6,033 nucleotides of DNA from Bacillota bacterium (GTDB taxonomy: Bacteria; Bacillota; Clostridia; Peptostreptococcales; Anaerovoracaceae): positions 1 to 6,033 of the forward strand of contig JAFYFK010000060.1 in assembly GCA_017543805.1 (NCBI GenBank), given 5' to 3'. Below are positions 1-5,168 of the stretch, piece by piece. A model generated the notes under the pieces. It saw only the letters and a list, made by a program, of their open reading frames with translations, ran no database searches and was not told where the DNA came from. How positions within the stretch are numbered: position 1 is the stretch's first letter; each line of letters opens with the position of its first letter. Both the position numbers and the translations under genes were made by a program.

Positions 1-1
1 C

Positions 2-70
2 AGCTATCTTGACAGATACGCTAAACTCGTTCGTTCCGCAATGGATGGTGCAGTACTCAGGAGAGACTAG
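2..70 (+). CDS. Possible C-terminal tail of an upstream gene (partial)
   Basis: From base 2 the sequence reads open for 22 codons and stops at TAG (68-70), three bases before the ATG of the LysR-type gene. The tail reads SYLDRYAKLVRSAMDGAVLRRD, a charged, helix-like ending with no motif I can name. Its codons (GAC, TAC, CTC, TCC, GCT) resemble those of the genes downstream. A second frame, starting at base 3, is also open and ends at TGA 75-77 in an ATGA overlap, but it uses codons rare in this window (TTG, CTA, CAA). I therefore prefer the first frame, though the fragment is too short to be sure. If real, the regulator gene is probably the last gene of an operon that starts to the left of the window. 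No function can be assigned. Confidence 0.4.
   Translation, partial: SYLDRYAKLVRSAMDGAVLRRD
59..64 (+). promoter_or_regulatory. Ribosome binding site of the LysR-type gene
   Basis: AGGAGA lies 9 bases before the ATG at 74 and supports that start codon. It lies inside the putative upstream reading frame, which suggests translational coupling to the preceding gene. Confidence 0.7.
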
Positions 71-73
71 CAG

Positions 74-1009
74 ATGAGATTTGATAAGAGGACATACTTT
101 ATAACGGTAGCCGAGACACGCAATATCTCCAAGGCTGCTCAGATACTGCATGTCTCACAGCCGTCACTCTCACAGTATATTTCAAGGCTCGAGGAGGATA
201 TCGGCTGGAAACTGCTCAACCGCAACTCCAACCCGATAACCCTCACCGAGGCCGGTGAGCTGTATCTCGATTACCTCCGCGAGGTTCTTGCCGCTGCGGA
301 CCGCTTTTCGGATAAGCTCAACAATCTTAAGTCGCAGTACGAAGACAGCATAAGGATAGGCATTCCGTCGCAGCTCTACGCCTCGATGTTCAACGATTAC
401 GTCGGCGCGTTCATGCGCAAGTATCCGACGATCAACGTCGTGGCAAAGGAAGGCACCTCCCTGGCTCTGCGCGACATGCTGATACGCGGTGAAGTAGATA
501 TCATTATCCATCACGTAAACGAGGATCTCGATTCGCGCTTCTCCAGGTTCATCATGTACAAAGAGCAGCTGTCTTTCTCCTGCAACGCCGAGGCTCCTTT
601 CCTGAAAGGGAAGAAGTCAACGCGCAAAAAGCCTATAAAGATGACCCCGGAGATACTTTCCTCCCTGAGCGAGATGCGTTTCCTTCAGCCCCCTGAAGAA
701 TACCTGCTCTCCGCCCAGATCGACCGCTGCTGTGAATCCGTCGGTATAAGGCAGCGCAAGATACAGCGCCTGCCGAACATCCTTACAATAGCGGGCTATA
801 TTGCGATGCCCGGAAGCGACGGCGTTTCCGTGCTTCCCGAGTTCCTTTCGGGAGAGGTTCCCGACTGGAACAAGATCGCCTTTATAGCTCCGCCGGAGCC
901 GGTCACCTGGAATCTCGCAATGGACAGACTCGCGGATTCCTCCATGAGCGAAGCCGAACAGCTGTTCTGGGATATGTCTATGGCTACAGCGCGCAAGATG
1001 TATAAGTAA
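74..1009 (+). CDS. LysR-type transcriptional regulator
   Basis: This 311-residue protein has the usual length and architecture of a LysR-type regulator. An N-terminal winged helix-turn-helix covers roughly residues 3-62. Its HTH reads SKAAQILHVSQPSLSQYISRLE minus the last residues (about 19-39), followed by the wing region ending in PITLTEAG. A linker helix (about 63-90) leads into a periplasmic-binding-protein-like effector domain (about 90-300) that is too divergent to indicate the ligand. Such proteins act as cytoplasmic tetramers that bind DNA and respond to a small molecule. The gene is closely preceded by a probable coding tail and followed by its own strong terminator, so it seems to belong to the upstream unit rather than the C1-folate operon. 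Whether it controls the folate genes cannot be told: LysR regulators often act on divergent neighbours, and here the neighbours are co-directional. The family call is firm; the target is unknown. Confidence 0.93.
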   Translation: MRFDKRTYFITVAETRNISKAAQILHVSQPSLSQYISRLEEDIGWKLLNRNSNPITLTEAGELYLDYLREVLAAADRFSDKLNNLKSQYEDSIRIGIPSQLYASMFNDYVGAFMRKYPTINVVAKEGTSLALRDMLIRGEVDIIIHHVNEDLDSRFSRFIMYKEQLSFSCNAEAPFLKGKKSTRKKPIKMTPEILSSLSEMRFLQPPEEYLLSAQIDRCCESVGIRQRKIQRLPNILTIAGYIAMPGSDGVSVLPEFLSGEVPDWNKIAFIAPPEPVTWNLAMDRLADSSMSEAEQLFWDMSMATARKMYK

Positions 1010-1024
1010 AAAACAATGAGAAAG

Positions 1025-1057
1025 CTGCAGCCGGAATCACTCCGGCTGCAGTATTTT
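1025..1057 (+). terminator. Rho-independent terminator after the LysR-type gene
   Basis: An 11-bp perfect stem (CTGCAGCCGGA, 1025-1035, pairing with 1041-1051) with a 5-base loop is followed by TATTTT. It lies 15 bases after the regulator's stop codon. It should separate the regulator's transcript from the genes downstream. Confidence 0.9.
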
Positions 1058-1072
1058 CAAGGCTTCGAGGCA

Positions 1073-1092
1073 TATAATACAAATGTTATAAT
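1073..1092 (+). promoter_or_regulatory. Tandem -10 elements, probable promoter of the ATPase/C1 genes
   Basis: Two perfect TATAAT hexamers occur 14 bases apart, at 1073-1078 and 1087-1092. The second is preceded by TG one base upstream (TGTTATAAT, 1084-1092), the classical extended -10 that can work without a good -35. No convincing TTGACA-like -35 is seen 16-18 bases upstream of either box. Transcription would begin near 1099, leaving a 5' leader of about 65 AT-rich bases before the ATG at 1164. The rest of the 1010-1163 gap holds the terminator before it and the ribosome binding site after it; I see no riboswitch fold in it. Confidence 0.6.
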
Positions 1093-1145
1093 GCGAATTT
1101 TAAGAAGTATTTTACAGTAATAAAAAACTGTTTTATATTTAACCT

Positions 1146-1153
1146 AAGAGGTG
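1146..1153 (+). promoter_or_regulatory. Ribosome binding site of the P-loop ATPase gene
   Basis: AAGAGGTG ends 10 bases before the ATG at 1164. It is a moderately strong site at slightly long spacing and supports this start. Confidence 0.6.
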
Positions 1154-1163
1154 TAATAAAACT

Positions 1164-1865
1164 ATGAAATTTCCGCTTAAAGTTTTGCAGTCTTATCTTG
1201 AAGATGCCAAACTGGTGATCATCACCGGACATTTCGGCAGTGGGAAGACGGAATTCGCCGTAAATCTGGCGCTGCACGCGGCAGACTGCGAGCAGAAGCT
1301 TGCCATTGCAGACCTCGACATTGTAAATCCCTATTTTCTGTCCAGAGAGAGGCAGGACCTTTACGATCAGAAAGGCATTCACCTCATTTCCTCAGGACAG
1401 GTCGCGATTTCCGCGGGTCTCCCGGGCCTTTCCCCGGAGATCTTTTCGATGTTTGAAGATCCCGACCTTTACAGCGTCGTCGACGTAGGGGGAGACCCCA
1501 ACGGCGCGCGCGTGCTGGCAAGGTTTGCAGACAGGATCAAAAAGATCCCGTATAAACTCATTTTCATTCTCAACGCCAACAGGCCGGAGACGGCTACCGC
1601 CGAGAGCGCAGTAATGTATCTGCAGCTCATCGAAGGCGCCAGCCAGCTTAAGGCAGACGCGATAGTAAACAACACGCATCTCTGCGGCGAGACCGATGTG
1701 GACTGCGTGCTCAAGGGAGCTAAGCTTGCGGAAGAAGTTTCGCAGCTTACCGGGCTTCCCGTCATCTGCCACAACGCGCCCGCGAAATACGCGGACGACC
1801 CGCGCCTGGCCGGACTTCCCATATTCCCGATGGACGTATACATGAAAAAGCCCTGGGAGCTTTAG
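1164..1865 (+). CDS. P-loop ATPase of the CobQ/CobB/MinD/ParA class, role unknown
   Basis: A 233-residue cytoplasmic protein with a SIMIBI-type P-loop fold. Walker A is GHFGSGKT at residues 22-29. It lacks the extra N-terminal lysine of the deviant ParA/MinD Walker A, so it is closer to the CobB/CbiA-like or general nucleotide-binding type. Residues 50-62 (DLDIVNPYFLSRE) correspond to the switch I region, and 105-114 (VVDVGGDPNG) to the Walker B/switch II region. NANRPET (137-143) and IVNNTHL (167-173) are base-recognition-like strand ends. No membrane segment, signal peptide or cysteine-pair metal motif of the CooC type is visible. From memory, small ATPases of this kind occur in clostridial genomes near 2-oxoacid:ferredoxin oxidoreductase genes; here one stands directly before fhs with an 83-base gap and no strong terminator, so co-transcription is likely. 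A maturation or cofactor-handling role in C1 metabolism is only an inference. The family assignment is solid, the function is not. Confidence 0.85.
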   Translation: MKFPLKVLQSYLEDAKLVIITGHFGSGKTEFAVNLALHAADCEQKLAIADLDIVNPYFLSRERQDLYDQKGIHLISSGQVAISAGLPGLSPEIFSMFEDPDLYSVVDVGGDPNGARVLARFADRIKKIPYKLIFILNANRPETATAESAVMYLQLIEGASQLKADAIVNNTHLCGETDVDCVLKGAKLAEEVSQLTGLPVICHNAPAKYADDPRLAGLPIFPMDVYMKKPWEL

Positions 1866-1889
1866 GGAAGGCACAAAACAGTATTCGTA

Positions 1890-1904
1890 GGGGACTGGGT
1901 CCCT
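1890..1904 (+). other. Short hairpin in the ATPase-fhs gap
   Basis: GGGGAC, a TGG loop and GTCCCT can form a 6-bp stem with one G-U pair. It is not followed by a T-run, so it is unlikely to be an efficient terminator. It may be an mRNA-stability or processing element, or chance. The CATAAT at 1906-1911 just after it resembles a -10 box but has no good -35, so a separate fhs promoter is possible but weakly supported. Confidence 0.3.
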
Positions 1905-1936
1905 GCATAATAAGTGGTTAATAAATTTTAAGAAAG

Positions 1937-1942
1937 AAGGAG
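1937..1942 (+). promoter_or_regulatory. Strong ribosome binding site of fhs
   Basis: AAGGAG lies 6 bases before the ATG at 1949. It is the strongest and best spaced site in the window, in keeping with the marked codon bias of fhs and a predicted high translation rate. Confidence 0.85.
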
Positions 1943-1948
1943 ATTCCA

Positions 1949-3625
1949 ATGGCATTTTTAACTGACATCGAGATCGCTCAGCAGAACACACCGAAGAAGA
2001 TCACCGAGATCGCAAAGGAATGCGGCATCGATGAAAAGTATGTCGAGCAGTACGGAAGCTACAAGGCTAAGATCGACTACAACTTCCTCAAGGACAACGC
2101 TGATAAGCCCGATGGCAAACTCATCCTCGTAACTGCAATTACACCGACTCCTGCAGGCGAAGGCAAGACCACCACTTCCGTAGGTCTCACCGACGGTCTC
2201 CGCAAGATCGGAAAGAAGTCCATAGTTGCTCTCCGCGAGCCCTCCCTCGGACCCGTATTCGGCGTAAAGGGCGGAGTTGCAGGCGGCGGATATGCTCAGG
2301 TAGTTCCGATGGAAGACATCAACCTGCACTTCACAGGCGACTTCCACGCTATCGGCGCAGCCAACAATCTCCTTGCCGCTATGCTCGACAACCACATTCA
2401 GCAGGGCAACCAGCTCGGCATCGACGTAAAGCAGATCACCTGGAAGAGAGCTGTAGATATGAACGACCGTCAGCTCCGCAACATCGTTGACGGACTCGGC
2501 GGCAAGGCTCAGGGCGTTCCCAGGGAAGACGGTTTTGAGATCACCGTTGCTTCCGAAGTAATGGCAGTTCTCTGCCTCGCTTCCGACATCACCGACCTCA
2601 AGGCAAGACTCGGACGCATCATCGTCGGCTACAACTTTGCAGGCGAACCCGTGACCGCTCACGACCTCAAGGCAGAAGGCGCTATGGCTGCTCTGCTCAA
2701 GGACGCTCTCAAGCCGAACCTCGTTCAGACTCTGGAGCACACCCCGGCGTTCATCCACGGCGGACCGTTCGCAAACATCGCTCACGGCTGCAACTCCATA
2801 CTCGCTACCAAGACCGCGCTCAAGATCGGTGACTATGTTGTTACCGAAGCAGGCTTCGCCGCTGACCTCGGCGCAGAGAAGTTCATCGACATCAAGTGCC
2901 GCATGGCAGGCCTCAAGCCCAGCGCTATCGTTATCGTAGCTACCGTCCGCGCTCTCAAGTATCACGGCGGAGTTCCCAAGGCTGAGCTCAACAACGAGAA
3001 TCTCGAAGCTCTTGAAAAGGGTCTTCCCAACCTGCTCCAGCACGTCGACAACATCAAGAATGTTTACGGCGTACCCTGCGTAGTTGCTATCAACGCTTTC
3101 CCGACCGACACCAAGGCCGAACTCGACCTGGTCGAGAAGAAGTGCAACGAGCTTGGCGTAAACGTTGCTCTGTCCGAAGTCTGGGCAAAGGGCGGCGAAG
3201 GCGGCAAGGCTCTTGCCGAGGAAGTCGTAAGACTCTGCGAGCAGCCGAATAATTTCAACCAGGTATATCCGCTCGAGATGAGCATCGTTGACAAGCTCAA
3301 CGCCATCGCGACAAAGGTATACCACGCTGACGGCGTCTCCCTCACCGCCAACGCAAAGAAGCAGCTCGACAAGATCGAGAGCCTCGGTTACGGCAACATG
3401 CCCATCTGCATGGCCAAGACCCAGTACTCCTTCTCCGACGACGCTTCCAAGCTCGGCGCTCCGAAGGACTTCACCGTTACCGTCCGCAACCTCAAGGTCT
3501 GCGCCGGCGCAGGCTTCATCGTTGCCCTTACCGGCGACATCATGACTATGCCCGGACTGCCCAAGGTTCCGGCAGCTGAAAGGATCGACGTAGACGAGAC
3601 CGGAAAGATCTCCGGACTGTTCTAA
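1949..3625 (+). CDS. fhs: Formate-tetrahydrofolate ligase (10-formyl-THF synthetase)
   Basis: Catalyses formate + ATP + tetrahydrofolate to 10-formyl-THF + ADP + phosphate in the cytoplasm; the reaction is reversible and can yield ATP in fermenters. The 558-residue length matches the monofunctional bacterial enzyme (about 555-560). The P-loop TPAGEGKTT lies at residues 67-75. It is followed by the family-specific stretches REPSLGPVFG (96-105) and MEDINLHFTGD (121-131), and the family pattern continues to the C-terminus with no break. The start is set by the strong AAGGAG and by the conserved N-terminus. Codon use is much more biased than in the flanking genes (almost only CTC/CTT for Leu, ATC for Ile, TCC and AGC for Ser, GAC, AAG), which points to very high expression. 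It heads the C1-folate block fhs-fchA-folD-focA, and a GC-rich hairpin follows its stop codon. This is the first and energy-linked step of the methyl branch of the Wood-Ljungdahl pathway, but it also serves glycine, serine, purine and histidine fermentation. Confidence 0.98.
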   Translation: MAFLTDIEIAQQNTPKKITEIAKECGIDEKYVEQYGSYKAKIDYNFLKDNADKPDGKLILVTAITPTPAGEGKTTTSVGLTDGLRKIGKKSIVALREPSLGPVFGVKGGVAGGGYAQVVPMEDINLHFTGDFHAIGAANNLLAAMLDNHIQQGNQLGIDVKQITWKRAVDMNDRQLRNIVDGLGGKAQGVPREDGFEITVASEVMAVLCLASDITDLKARLGRIIVGYNFAGEPVTAHDLKAEGAMAALLKDALKPNLVQTLEHTPAFIHGGPFANIAHGCNSILATKTALKIGDYVVTEAGFAADLGAEKFIDIKCRMAGLKPSAIVIVATVRALKYHGGVPKAELNNENLEALEKGLPNLLQHVDNIKNVYGVPCVVAINAFPTDTKAELDLVEKKCNELGVNVALSEVWAKGGEGGKALAEEVVRLCEQPNNFNQVYPLEMSIVDKLNAIATKVYHADGVSLTANAKKQLDKIESLGYGNMPICMAKTQYSFSDDASKLGAPKDFTVTVRNLKVCAGAGFIVALTGDIMTMPGLPKVPAAERIDVDETGKISGLF

Positions 3626-3628
3626 GTC

Positions 3629-3640
3629 AAAACGCGTTTT
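3629..3640. repeat. 12-bp perfect palindrome between fhs and fchA
   Basis: AAAACGCGTTTT is fully self-complementary and starts 3 bases after the fhs stop codon, directly before the larger hairpin. As DNA it could be a small operator. As RNA it has no loop and would fold poorly on its own, but its left half AAAACG can pair with CGTTTT at 3668-3673, in competition with the base of the hairpin that follows. Its role is unknown. Confidence 0.4.
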
Positions 3641-3641
3641 T

Positions 3642-3673
3642 ACGGCGTCCGTCATTGCGGCGGGCGCCGTTTT
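3642..3673 (+). terminator. GC-rich hairpin between fhs and fchA, possible attenuating terminator
   Basis: Bases 3642-3653 pair with 3659-3670 in a 12-bp stem with two G-U pairs and a 5-base loop (ATTGC), followed by TTTTC. The stem is strong but the T-run is only four bases. It ends about 10 bases before the fchA ribosome binding site. It could end part of the fhs transcripts, or mark an RNA processing or 3'-end protection site, so that the highly expressed fhs makes more mRNA than the genes behind it. No promoter-like sequence is seen between it and fchA, so the distal genes need read-through. Confidence 0.6.
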
Positions 3674-3679
3674 CTAAGA

Positions 3680-3685
3680 AAGAGG
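3680..3685 (+). promoter_or_regulatory. Ribosome binding site deciding the fchA start
   Basis: AAGAGG lies 5 bases before ATG 3691. An in-frame TTG at 3655 would extend the protein by 12 residues, but it lies in the loop of the hairpin and lacks a ribosome binding site, so ATG 3691 is chosen. Confidence 0.75.
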
Positions 3686-3690
3686 ATAAA

Positions 3691-4311
3691 ATGGAAAGAC
3701 TCACAGATAAAAGCTGCAAAGACTTTGTGGAAGTGCTTGCATCTAAAGAGCCTGTTCCCGGCGGCGGCGGAGCTTCCGCGCTCGTGGCTGCTCTGGGCAC
3801 CGCGCTCTGTTCCATGGTAGGCAACTACACCGTTGGAAAGAAAAAATACGCAGACGTCGAGGAAGACGTCAAGAGGATAATGGCCGAATGCGAGGAACTT
3901 CAGGCGCAGCTGCTGCAGCTGGTCGAAGATGACGCGGCAATGTTTGAGCCGCTCTCCAGGGCTTATTCCATTCCAAAAGACGACCCGAAGCACGACGAGG
4001 TGCTTGAGGCCTGTCTGCACGACGCAGTCAAGGCGCCGGCCGAGATGGTCCGCCTGAGCTGCAGAGCGATCGACCTTCACCGCGAGATGGGAGAGAAGGG
4101 CAGCGTGATGATGCTGTCCGACGTAGGCACCGGCGTGGTGTTCTGCTGGAGCGCTCTCTACGGAGCCGCCCTCAACGTAAAGGTCAACACCAAGAGCATG
4201 AAAGACCGCGCGTTTGCCGACGCGCTTAATAAAGAAGTAGACGGTTTGGTCGAAAAATACTGGAAGATAGCAGAAGAGACCTACGAGAAGGTCAAGGGGA
4301 GGTTTGAGTAA
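3691..4311 (+). CDS. fchA: Methenyl-THF cyclohydrolase / formimino-THF cyclodeaminase family protein
   Basis: A 206-residue, mostly helical protein of the FTCD cyclodeaminase family (FchA), close to the usual length of about 208. The family marker PVPGGGGASALVAALG is at residues 21-36. SDVGTG (143-148) and LNVKVNTKSMKD (161-172) match the conserved C-terminal part. Family members either hydrolyse 5,10-methenyl-THF to 10-formyl-THF or release ammonia from 5-formimino-THF. Sequence alone does not separate the two, but the position between fhs and folD favours the cyclohydrolase role. So does the loss of the hydrolase residues in the neighbouring FolD. The stop codon overlaps the folD start by one base (TAATG), so the two are probably translationally coupled. 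If a histidine- or purine-degrading pathway exists elsewhere in the genome, the cyclodeaminase reaction could also be served. No signal peptide or membrane segment is present. Confidence 0.93.
   Translation: MERLTDKSCKDFVEVLASKEPVPGGGGASALVAALGTALCSMVGNYTVGKKKYADVEEDVKRIMAECEELQAQLLQLVEDDAAMFEPLSRAYSIPKDDPKHDEVLEACLHDAVKAPAEMVRLSCRAIDLHREMGEKGSVMMLSDVGTGVVFCWSALYGAALNVKVNTKSMKDRAFADALNKEVDGLVEKYWKIAEETYEKVKGRFE
4296..4302 (+). promoter_or_regulatory. Ribosome binding site of folD inside the fchA end
   Basis: GGGGAGG lies 8 bases before ATG 4311, within the last codons of fchA. With the TAATG overlap it indicates coupled translation of FchA and FolD. Confidence 0.75.
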
Positions 4312-5168
4312 TGGCTGAGATTTTAAAGGGCGCTCCCGTAGCGGCCGCAATCAGTGAAGATCTTATAGTCCGCGTTGACGCTCTCAAGGCAAAGGGAGTC
4401 GTCCCGACTCTCGCGATCATGAGAGTCGGCGAAAGGCCCGATGACATCTCCTACGAGACCGGCGCGATGAAGCGCTGCGACAAGGTTGGCATAGCCGTTA
4501 AGAACTTCCGCCTGCCCGCCGACGCGAGCCGCGAGGACATCCTTGCGACCATCAGGGAGATCAATGAGGACGATTCCATACACGGATGCCTGATGTTCCG
4601 CCCGTTGCCCGACAAGAAGGTCGAGGCTGAGGTCTGCGCTATGCTCGACCCGGCCAAGGACCTCGACTGCATGACCAGCGGATCCCTCGCTACCGTATTT
4701 GCCGGAAGAGGCGCCGGATATCCTCCCTGCACCGCACAGGCCTGCATCGAGATGCTGGACCACTACGGCGTAGAGACGACCGGAAAGAGAGCTGTCGTTG
4801 TCGGCAGAAGCCTTGTAATAGGCCGCCCTGTGGCGATGATGCTCATGAATAAGAACGCTACAGTGACCATCTGCCACACCAAGACTGTCGATATGGCATC
4901 TGTGGCGAGAGAGGCTGATATCGTTATAGCCGCAGCCGGACATATCGGGACCGTGACAAAGGACTTCGCGAAGGAAGGGCAGGTAGTGCTCGACGTCGGC
5001 ATCAACATGGGCGCTGACGGCAAGCTCTGCGGAGACGTCGCGTTCGCTGAGGTTGAACCGATAGTCGGAGCGATCTCCCCGGTACCTGCAGGCGTAGGCT
5101 CCGTAACCACCGCAGTCCTCGCAAAGCACTGCATTATGGCGGCTGAAAAGAAGGCAGGTATCAGATAA
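4311..5168 (+). CDS. folD: Methylene-THF dehydrogenase (FolD family), predicted to lack cyclohydrolase activity
   Basis: A 285-residue cytoplasmic enzyme of the FolD family, of normal length. It interconverts 5,10-methylene-THF and 5,10-methenyl-THF with NAD(P). The N-terminal catalytic domain spans about 1-120, and a Rossmann domain follows, with PPCTAQ (138-143) and GRSLVIGRP (165-173). The end of the family pattern is PVPAGVGSVT (257-266). Ungapped alignment from memory with E. coli FolD keeps Tyr48 (Tyr50) and Asp119 (Asp121). However, the cyclohydrolase lysine (Lys54) is Ala52, and the glutamine (Gln98 of VQLPLP) is Phe96 in MFRPLP. Both codons (GCG, TTC) differ from Lys/Gln codons at more than one base, so read error is unlikely. 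Dehydrogenase activity should remain, with the hydrolase step left to FchA. Arg166 matches the arginine that contacts the NADP phosphate in related enzymes, but cofactor choice cannot be fixed from it. It overlaps both neighbours by one base. Confidence 0.95.
   Translation: MAEILKGAPVAAAISEDLIVRVDALKAKGVVPTLAIMRVGERPDDISYETGAMKRCDKVGIAVKNFRLPADASREDILATIREINEDDSIHGCLMFRPLPDKKVEAEVCAMLDPAKDLDCMTSGSLATVFAGRGAGYPPCTAQACIEMLDHYGVETTGKRAVVVGRSLVIGRPVAMMLMNKNATVTICHTKTVDMASVAREADIVIAAAGHIGTVTKDFAKEGQVVLDVGINMGADGKLCGDVAFAEVEPIVGAISPVPAGVGSVTTAVLAKHCIMAAEKKAGIR
5151..5158 (+). promoter_or_regulatory. Ribosome binding site of the focA-like gene
   Basis: AAGGCAGG, an interrupted Shine-Dalgarno sequence, ends 9 bases before ATG 5168, inside the end of folD. 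It is weaker than the other sites in the operon. Coupling through the TAATG overlap probably supplies most of the initiation. Confidence 0.5.

Noticed and set aside
5..18. TATCT-TGAC-AGATA inverted repeat with an embedded TTGACA, as a LysR box or -35
   Set aside because: No -10 box lies 16-18 bases downstream, the stretch is probably coding, and the spacing does not fit the usual T-N11-A LysR site.
1866..1948. Tetrahydrofolate riboswitch before fhs
   Set aside because: THF riboswitches occur upstream of folate genes in Firmicutes, but this gap is only 83 bases and shows just one small hairpin and none of the conserved core I would expect.
1392..1991. 199-codon minus-strand frame over the ATPase gene and fhs start
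   Set aside because: It overlaps a clear P-loop protein on the plus strand and has no ribosome binding site or recognisable domain.
3629..3640. CcpA cre site
   Set aside because: The palindrome is centred on GC with GCG where cre has CGN followed by A/T, and it lacks the outer TG/CA; it also lies behind a stop codon, not at a promoter.
1958..3655. 565-codon open frame on the minus strand across fhs
   Set aside because: It mirrors fhs frame for frame. Its product shows no recognisable motif or repeat, and it is explained by the absence of TTA, CTA and TCA codons in the highly biased fhs.
3655..3690. N-terminal extension of FchA from a TTG start
   Set aside because: The TTG lies in the loop of the hairpin with no ribosome binding site, while ATG 3691 has AAGAGG at 5 bases and gives the normal family length.
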